Source: Methylococcaceae bacterium (GTDB lineage: Bacteria > Pseudomonadota > Gammaproteobacteria > Methylococcales > Methylomonadaceae). Taken from it: a DNA stretch of 7,233 bases. Below, in pieces: positions 1-4,962 of the stretch (position 1 is the first letter of the stretch; each line of letters opens with the position of its first letter). The notes under the pieces are model-generated. The model had not been told where the DNA came from and made no database searches. It was given only the letters and a program-made list of their open reading frames with translations. The position numbers and the translations under genes are program-made. The stretch lies in contig CANNLO010000239.1 in assembly GCA_947505055.1 (NCBI GenBank), positions 1-7,233 of the forward strand, in the 5' to 3' direction.

Positions 1-8
1 AGTATTTC

Positions 9-15
9 AAGAGGA
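9..15 (+). promoter_or_regulatory. Ribosome binding site of fliC
   Basis: AAGAGGA is a strong Shine-Dalgarno match lying 7 bases before the ATG at 23. A second in-frame ATG at 29 would be 13 bases away, so the spacing favours the start at 23. The promoter itself must lie left of the window. Confidence 0.8.
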
Positions 16-22
16 TACGATC

Positions 23-862
23 ATGTCAATGGCAATCAACACAAATTTAGCCGCACTTAACGGTCAAAATAATTTACGTAAGACCAGTAATAGTTTGGCG
101 ATGTCAATGGAGCGTTTATCATCAGGTTTGCGGATTAACTCTGCTAAAGATGATGCGGCGGGTATGGCGATTAGTAATAAAATGTCCTCGCAGATACGTG
201 GCATGACAGTGGCTACCAGAAATGCCAATGACGGTATTTCTTTGGCGCAAACGGCTGAATCGGCGATGGGAACTATGACCGACACCATGCAACGGATGCG
301 TGACTTGGCCGTGCAAGCGGCTAACGATGCCGGTATGACTGGGGCTGATAAAAATAAGCTGCAGACCGAATTCAAGCAGCTTAATGATGAATTGAGTCGA
401 ATCATTACTAATACCGAGTTTAACGGTAAAAAAATCATTAATGGGTCTTTGTCTGGCGGTATCGCTATTCAGGTAGGCGCAAATACCACTGCTGACAACC
501 AAATATCCATTGATATAGGTAATATGTCAATTGCAGTATCGGAAGTTGTTGCTGCCAGTATAGGCTCTAACGCGAGTATTACTGACGTTTTGTCAGCAAT
601 CAATCAAATTGACGCGGCGATTCAAAGCATTGATACTGCAAGAGCAAAATTGGGTGCGGTGCAAAACCGGTTCACCACGACTATCGGCAACTTGCAGTCT
701 TCCATTGAAAATCAATCGGCTGCTCGTTCACGTATTACCGATACCGATTTTGCTGCAGAAACAGCTAATTTGAGTCGTAGCCAGATCTTGCAGCAGGCGG
801 GCACGGCAATGTTGGCGCAGGCCAATCAGTCCGGGCAGTCCGTGCTTAGTTTGCTCAGATAG
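23..862 (+). CDS. fliC: Flagellin, filament subunit
   Basis: The product is the structural subunit of the flagellar filament, exported through the flagellar type III apparatus and polymerised under the FliD cap. At 279 residues it is a short flagellin. The N-terminal D0/D1 helices occupy about residues 1-140 (INTNLAALNGQNNL, then RLSSGLRINSAKDDAAGMAI), and the C-terminal D1/D0 helices about 190-279 (ARSRITDTDFAAETANLSRSQ, closing SLLR). Only about 50 residues lie between them, so outer D2/D3 domains are essentially absent. This short segment is rich in Ser, Thr, Asn and Gly and is the likely surface-exposed site for O-glycosylation. The D1 motif QRMRDLAVQAAN (90-101) matches the region recognised by TLR5 in enterobacterial flagellins. 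There is no cysteine, as usual for axial flagellar proteins, and no cleaved signal peptide. The start at 23 gives MSMAINTN, the same length as the common MAQVINTN opening. Confidence 0.97.
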   Translation: MSMAINTNLAALNGQNNLRKTSNSLAMSMERLSSGLRINSAKDDAAGMAISNKMSSQIRGMTVATRNANDGISLAQTAESAMGTMTDTMQRMRDLAVQAANDAGMTGADKNKLQTEFKQLNDELSRIITNTEFNGKKIINGSLSGGIAIQVGANTTADNQISIDIGNMSIAVSEVVAASIGSNASITDVLSAINQIDAAIQSIDTARAKLGAVQNRFTTTIGNLQSSIENQSAARSRITDTDFAAETANLSRSQILQQAGTAMLAQANQSGQSVLSLLR

Positions 863-878
863 TCTTTTTGAAAAGAGT

Positions 879-901
879 AAGGGGGGCATTGCCTCCCTTT
901 T
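879..901 (+). terminator. Intrinsic terminator after fliC
   Basis: A 9-bp stem is formed by AAGGGGGGC (879-887) and GCCTCCCTT (891-899) with one G-T wobble and a 3-base ATT loop, followed by two more T (run of four at 898-901). It begins 16 bases after the fliC stop. The T tract is short, so partial read-through into flaG is plausible. The hairpin could also protect the 3' end of the flagellin mRNA. Confidence 0.8.
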
Positions 902-931
902 GGTATGTATAAATAAAATAGGGTTGGTGTC

Positions 932-1363
932 ATGAACAGTGAGATTACTAATGTATCTAGGCTTGTTCCCGTGACCGTTCTGAAAAATAAGCAAAATGAT
1001 CTGAAAGTGACGGCGGATAGTGAAAATCCTGTAAAAGCTCCCCAGGTCGGGGTTGCGTCTGAGGATGGTTTGAAAATGCAAACGGCAGAGCCAGTAGCGA
1101 GTGAGAATAAGCAGCCAGCAGCAGAGACTTCTGTGGAAATGGTGAAATCTGCTGCGATCAAAGGAAATACTATATTTCAGGCGACTAATCGCTCCCTAGA
1201 ATTTCAGGTGGACGATTCGACTAAAAAGGTTGTGGTCAAAATTGTTGACAGCAAGAGTGGTGAGGTGATTCAGCAAATTCCTTCGGAAGACATGCTGGCG
1301 TTTATCAAAAGAATGCATGAGCTTGATGGTAAGCAAGGAACTATGCTTCAGGATCGTGCTTAA
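932..1363 (+). CDS. flaG: FlaG family flagellar protein
   Basis: This is a 143-residue protein of the FlaG family. FlaG proteins affect filament length in polar flagella, with loss giving longer filaments in some species; the mechanism is not settled. The N-terminal half (1-80) is low-complexity, polar and Ala/Glu/Lys-rich, probably disordered. The conserved FlaG domain is at about 86-131: NRSLEFQVDDSTKKVVVKIVD, then SGEVIQQIPSEDMLAFIKRM. This strand-strand-helix pattern with IPSED is the family signature. There is no cysteine and no signal peptide. The gene lies between fliC and fliD, the usual place in Pseudomonas, Vibrio and related bacteria. The Shine-Dalgarno sequence is weak (TAGGG about 8 bases before ATG). 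Only 30 bases separate it from the fliC terminator hairpin, so it is probably expressed by read-through or from a promoter inside the end of fliC. Confidence 0.93.
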   Translation: MNSEITNVSRLVPVTVLKNKQNDLKVTADSENPVKAPQVGVASEDGLKMQTAEPVASENKQPAAETSVEMVKSAAIKGNTIFQATNRSLEFQVDDSTKKVVVKIVDSKSGEVIQQIPSEDMLAFIKRMHELDGKQGTMLQDRA

Positions 1364-1380
1364 CGTGTAGAGCAAATAAA

Positions 1381-1388
1381 GAGAGGGG
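1381..1388 (+). promoter_or_regulatory. Ribosome binding site of fliD
   Basis: The purine-rich GAGAGGGG lies 6 bases before the fliD ATG at 1395. It is clearly stronger than the sites before flaG, fliS or the FliT-like gene, so fliD may be translated more independently than its neighbours. Confidence 0.7.
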
Positions 1389-1394
1389 AAAGTC

Positions 1395-2765
1395 ATGGCG
1401 ATTACATCATCTTTAGGAGTTGGCAGTGGCATGGATATCAATGGCATTGTTAGCCAACTGATCACTGCTGAAGGACAGCCTCAGTTTGCTGCAATTACGC
1501 GGCAACAAACTTCTGCGACTAACACCTTAAGTGCTCTGGGTAGTCTTAAGAGTGCATTATCGACTTTTCAAACGGCAGTGCAAAAAGCTAATGATGTGAA
1601 CCTGTTCAAAACTAATTTGGCGACATCCGGCAATGAGACCCTCTTAAAAGTTACTGCGGGTGCAGGTTCAGTGGCGGGTTCACATACTTTGCAAGTGACC
1701 AATTTAGCTACGACCCAAAATTCTATTACGACGACAGAGTATGCCGGAGCTACCGCCGTGGTGGGCACGGGTACGATGACGTTTACAGTGGGTACTAAAA
1801 CTCCGTTTTCCTTGAATATTGATGCGACTAATAATACGCTGTCGGGCATTCGGGATGCCATCAACGGTGCATCAGGCAATAATGGCGTGACTGCGAGTAT
1901 TATCAATGTGAATTCAACTACCACTCCCGGCACCACTGTATCGAAATTGGTATTGACAGCCAAGGATACTGGTCTGGCTAATGGATTTACCGTGGGGGTG
2001 GTCGGTGATGTGGGTTTGAGTAAACTAGACACTGCCACACCGGCAAATTATACCGGTACGGCAGCAGTGGATGCCAATATTCTTGTTGATGGGCAGGCCG
2101 CTACTCGTAGCAGTAATGTCATTGCCGACGTACTTCAGGGCGTGACCCTGAATTTGCAATCGGCAGCCGTAGGTACCAATATAGCGGTGAATATTAAGCT
2201 GGATAATGCGGGAATTAAAAAAACTATTACCGATTTTGTAACCGCCTACAATTCAATGGCCAGCACGGTAAATGGCTTAGGTAGTTTTGCAGGCACTACG
2301 GGTGGGAAGAATGGGGCGTTACTGGGTGATTCGACGCTACGTACAGTTAAAAATGAGATGCGTCAACTATCCAGTAGTCCGGTCAGTTCGGCAACCAGTT
2401 CGTTTAATACTTTAAAAGCCATTGGTATTGATATAGATAAAACTGGCGTGATGACCATGGATAGCGCCAAACTTGATACGGCTTTGGCCAGCAATCTGTC
2501 GTCGGTAAGTGATGTATTTTCATCTGCCAATGGAGTTGCTAACCGATTGAACACTAAGCTTGGGCAATATTTGCAATCCGGCGGTCCTTTGGATGCCCGC
2601 CAAACTACGTTGAATAAACAGTTAAAGGGCATCAGTGATAAACGCGATACGGTTCAGCGTCATTTGGATAACATGCAAAAAGTTTTGCAAAAGCAGTTTA
2701 TTGCTATGGATGTGTTGGTGGGTAAGTTCCAATCAATGAGCGCGTTTTTAAGTAAGCAATTATAA
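1395..2765 (+). CDS. fliD: Flagellar filament capping protein FliD (HAP2)
   Basis: FliD forms the cap at the tip of the growing filament and inserts each exported flagellin. The 456-residue length is typical. The N-terminal FliD_N region (about 1-105) opens with the family signature LGVGSGMDINGIVSQL (7-22), followed by a helical D0/D1 stretch. The middle (about 110-225) is rich in Thr, Gly, Asn and Val and forms the variable outer domains. The FliD_C region follows (about 225-440) with ILVDGQAATRSSN, GIKKTITDFVTAYN (273-286), LLGDSTLRTVKNEM and LKAIGIDIDKTGVMTMD. The C-terminal 50-60 residues are heptad-like and end in a helix (FQSMSAFLSKQL), the leg that contacts the hook-filament junction. 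No cysteine and no signal peptide are present, in keeping with export by the flagellar secretion system. fliS begins 12 bases after its stop, which supports co-transcription. Confidence 0.97.
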   Translation: MAITSSLGVGSGMDINGIVSQLITAEGQPQFAAITRQQTSATNTLSALGSLKSALSTFQTAVQKANDVNLFKTNLATSGNETLLKVTAGAGSVAGSHTLQVTNLATTQNSITTTEYAGATAVVGTGTMTFTVGTKTPFSLNIDATNNTLSGIRDAINGASGNNGVTASIINVNSTTTPGTTVSKLVLTAKDTGLANGFTVGVVGDVGLSKLDTATPANYTGTAAVDANILVDGQAATRSSNVIADVLQGVTLNLQSAAVGTNIAVNIKLDNAGIKKTITDFVTAYNSMASTVNGLGSFAGTTGGKNGALLGDSTLRTVKNEMRQLSSSPVSSATSSFNTLKAIGIDIDKTGVMTMDSAKLDTALASNLSSVSDVFSSANGVANRLNTKLGQYLQSGGPLDARQTTLNKQLKGISDKRDTVQRHLDNMQKVLQKQFIAMDVLVGKFQSMSAFLSKQL

Positions 2766-2777
2766 GTGAGATAGCAG

Positions 2778-3176
2778 ATGACACCGGTAGCCTATAGAAA
2801 TAATGCGAATAAATATGCAGTTGTCCATACCGAATCGTTGATGGAAGATGCGTCGGCGCATAAGTTGATACAGATGCTGATGAGTGGCTTTTTGATGCGG
2901 GTCAATGCAGCAAAAGGCGGCATAGAACGGCGCGATTTTCAGGAAAAAAGCCAGCATATATCTAGGGCTTCCTCTATTGTAGGTGGGTTGATAGACGGCA
3001 TCGACAGTGAGAATGGCGGTGATATTGCACTTAATCTATTGAGTTTGTATGAGTACATCGATTCTAGGTTATTTCAAGCCAGCGCCCAAAACAGCATTGA
3101 AATACTTGATGAAGTTCAATTGTTGATGCGGGAAATTCAGCAAGCTTGGGATGCCATTCCTGAGGCGTACCGGTAA
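2778..3176 (+). CDS. fliS: Flagellin export chaperone FliS
   Basis: FliS binds the disordered C-terminal D0 region of flagellin in the cytoplasm, blocks premature polymerisation and delivers it to the export gate protein FlhA. The 132-residue protein is all-helical and of family length. Recognisable elements are YRNNANKYA near the N-terminus (the family's Y-x-x-x-x-Y flagellin-contact segment), SAHKLIQMLMSGFLMRVNAAK (26-46), the KSQHISRASSIVGGLIDGID block (57-76), LNLLSLYEYIDSRLFQAS (85-102) and a final amphipathic helix ending QQAWDAIP. The ATG follows the fliD stop by 12 bases behind only a weak GAG-type site, so translational coupling to fliD is likely. The stop is 6 bases before the next gene. 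Confidence 0.95.
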   Translation: MTPVAYRNNANKYAVVHTESLMEDASAHKLIQMLMSGFLMRVNAAKGGIERRDFQEKSQHISRASSIVGGLIDGIDSENGGDIALNLLSLYEYIDSRLFQASAQNSIEILDEVQLLMREIQQAWDAIPEAYR

Positions 3177-3182
3177 GCGGCT

Positions 3183-3491
3183 ATGGGTACCTTTCCTGAA
3201 TTATTGCAGCAGCTTGAAGGTTTTGTTAGCCTTATCGCGGTTGGTATTGAGGATCAGGATTGGGAGGGCTTGGATGAGTTACTGGTTATTCGTCAGGAAG
3301 CGTTGGTGCGGCTATGCGCTTTATCCTGGTCACCCCTTGAGCGTGAGGCGGCAGTAGCTATGATGACGGAGATGCAAACGACAGATAGGCAGTTTGAGGC
3401 AGAAGTAAAAAGCCAAAAAGCTGCCCTACAAAAACAGGCAACTTCGTTATTTCATGATAGAAAGGCTATTCAGGCTTATCAATCCGAATAG
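3183..3491 (+). CDS. fliT: FliT-like flagellar chaperone
   Basis: This is a 102-residue, wholly helical protein in the position where fliT normally stands, right after fliS. FliT family proteins are cytoplasmic export chaperones for the cap protein FliD; in enterobacteria FliT also binds FlhDC and the export ATPase complex. Sequence identity within the family is low, so the call rests on length, gene order and the pattern DWEGLDELLVIRQEALVRL (about 26-44), which resembles the family's W-x-x-L-x-x-L-x-x-x-R-x-x-x-L helix. A second long charged helix follows (about 56-95), with a lysine- and glutamine-rich C-terminus. It starts 6 bases after the fliS stop with no clear Shine-Dalgarno sequence, suggesting translation by coupled re-initiation. 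Its stop lies 9 bases from the stop of the converging radical SAM gene. It could instead be an unrelated small helical flagellar protein. Confidence 0.75.
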   Translation: MGTFPELLQQLEGFVSLIAVGIEDQDWEGLDELLVIRQEALVRLCALSWSPLEREAAVAMMTEMQTTDRQFEAEVKSQKAALQKQATSLFHDRKAIQAYQSE

Positions 3492-3500
3492 CTCATCCTC

Positions 3501-4853
3501 TTAGACGCAAATATCGCTGTGTTCATCCATGAATCGCTGGTAACCCTCAAGGTAAATTTTGCTCTCACTATTGGTAAACCAGGGTGGACTAGACCATTCG
3601 TTGTATCTGAAATGATTTTTCTCGCCATAGTCCGCCCACTCTTCGAATGAGTTTATATTAAGATAGCCTTGTTCTCGGATGTGATCATAAAGCTCGGTTC
3701 CAGGTAGTGGCCCAAAAAAAGTTGTGCTAATCCTGAAATTCTTGTGGATTTTGCGGATTTCCCTGACGTATTTGATCGTATCATTGAGATCGTCAATAGT
3801 CTCTCCAGGAAAGCCAAAAATAACCCCTGATAGTAAATCAATGCCTGCGGCATTGGTGCGTTTTGCGATTTCATAATAATTGCGTAAATGGCCATGACCT
3901 TTTTTAATTGGACCTTCCGTCATTCGAACGCTACCGCTCTCTAAGCCAACGACCACTTTAAGCAGATTCATGCGGCAATTTCTAAGCGCCTTAAGGTCAT
4001 CTTCTGAGTAACGTATTAATTCTGCCGCTCTGGCATCTGCAATCCATTCGCGTCCGGGAAAGCTGTCATCGAGATGCGCGACTAGCTCCATGGTGCGAGG
4101 GCGGTTGGTAAACAAGGTGGCGTCAAAAAAACATAATCTTCGAAAACGGGTTAGCTCATCTAGCTTATCCAAATCCTGATAAACAATGTTGAGTGGTTTT
4201 GACGTCCATTTGCGAGTTTCCGGGGTCGCACAAAATGTACAAAGGGCCGGGCAACCATACTGGGATATGTACATTACTAGGCGAGTCTCAGGATTGATGT
4301 AGGAATCTATATCCAATCGATCATAAGGTAATGCTGCCCAAGGAATATTCGTGTACTTTTTCGGCGTGACCGTGCCAAAAACTACTTCGCTATCTGCTGG
4401 ATCTTTAGAGTAGACACCCGGAATGGCAAGTTTGAGCGCGCTTTGCTTTTGCCCCGTCTCCAGAATGTTAAGTACTAGATTTCCAAAAGAGTTTTCCGCA
4501 TAACCTGCCACCGCATAATCGACTAGCGGTGAGGAGACTGTTTCTTTTGGCAACGCCGTGACATGGGGGCCGCCGACGATGGTGATGGCATCAGGGTTGT
4601 GTTCACGGACGATTTTTAGCCAATAATGTCCCCTGTGTGTTTGGTAGCCGGTAAACATAGTGACGCCGACGATGGCGTAGTCGGAAAGTCGATCGAGGAT
4701 GCTTTGTTCGCTGGCGATGCGTTCGTCGAAAATGTCGTAGGCCACTCCGATAGTTTCCAGTGCAGACGCGAGCGCCAAGCATCCGAACGGAAAGTGGTGG
4801 TAATCCTTAATAGGCTCCAGTTTCGGCATGATAAGTAAGACTTTATTTTTCAT
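3501..4853 (-). CDS. Cobalamin-binding-domain radical SAM protein, function unknown
   Basis: This complete 450-residue cytoplasmic enzyme belongs to the B12-binding radical SAM superfamily (class B methylase / BchE-like architecture). Residues about 1-135 form a Rossmann-like cobalamin-binding domain: it opens VLLIMPKLEP, and carries PFGCLALASALE (22-33) and IVGGPHVTALPKE (92-104). The DxHxxG motif that supplies a histidine ligand to cobalt in methionine synthase is absent, as in many members of this superfamily. The radical SAM core follows, with the 4Fe-4S cluster motif C-x3-C-x2-C at Cys201, Cys205 and Cys208 (GCPALCTFC). Further core motifs are GLESGS (303-308), FGFPGET (346-352) and FGPLPGTELYD (380-390). 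The start is supported by AGGTG just upstream. Known relatives do methylations, cyclisations and other radical chemistry on sugars, lipids, peptides and antibiotics. I cannot tell the substrate. Lying downstream of a Maf glycosyltransferase on the same strand, it may modify flagellin or its glycan, but this is inference from position. Confidence 0.9.
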   Translation of the reverse strand: MKNKVLLIMPKLEPIKDYHHFPFGCLALASALETIGVAYDIFDERIASEQSILDRLSDYAIVGVTMFTGYQTHRGHYWLKIVREHNPDAITIVGGPHVTALPKETVSSPLVDYAVAGYAENSFGNLVLNILETGQKQSALKLAIPGVYSKDPADSEVVFGTVTPKKYTNIPWAALPYDRLDIDSYINPETRLVMYISQYGCPALCTFCATPETRKWTSKPLNIVYQDLDKLDELTRFRRLCFFDATLFTNRPRTMELVAHLDDSFPGREWIADARAAELIRYSEDDLKALRNCRMNLLKVVVGLESGSVRMTEGPIKKGHGHLRNYYEIAKRTNAAGIDLLSGVIFGFPGETIDDLNDTIKYVREIRKIHKNFRISTTFFGPLPGTELYDHIREQGYLNINSFEEWADYGEKNHFRYNEWSSPPWFTNSESKIYLEGYQRFMDEHSDICV

Positions 4854-4857
4854 GATG

Positions 4858-4862
4858 CACCT
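4858..4862 (-). promoter_or_regulatory. Ribosome binding site of the radical SAM gene
   Basis: Read on the minus strand, AGGTG stands 4 bases before the ATG at 4853 (AGG is 6 bases away). A run of seven T (minus strand) lies directly before it. This supports MKNKVLLIMP as the true N-terminus, consistent with the first beta strand of the cobalamin domain beginning at once. The other 100 bases of this gap show no clear promoter. Confidence 0.6.
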
Positions 4863-4962
4863 AAAAAAATGAAAGAACGGGAGTTTTGATAAATAGAACA
4901 GTCAACCACTTGGGTGAGAAATTCTTGAGCGTAAATCCACAAGTAAACCGTTATGTAATGGG

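Noticed and set aside
799..815. GGCACG followed by TTGG near the end of fliC as a sigma-54 promoter for flaG
   Set aside because: The spacing between the GG and GC elements is wrong, and the bases encode conserved flagellin residues (QQAGTAMLAQ), which explains them fully.
1568..2038. 156-codon minus-strand frame inside fliD
   Set aside because: It is the mirror of the Thr/Gly/Ala-rich coding sequence of fliD, giving a low-complexity Val/Pro/Leu product. fliD is unmistakable on the other strand.
3151..3357. 68-codon plus-strand frame overlapping the end of fliS and the start of the FliT-like gene
   Set aside because: It overlaps two better-supported genes in another frame, has no ribosome binding site, and its Arg/Trp/Leu-rich product resembles no flagellar protein.
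4626..4838. 70-codon plus-strand frame inside the radical SAM gene
   Set aside because: It lies opposite the conserved cobalamin-domain coding sequence and has no ribosome binding site or recognisable product.
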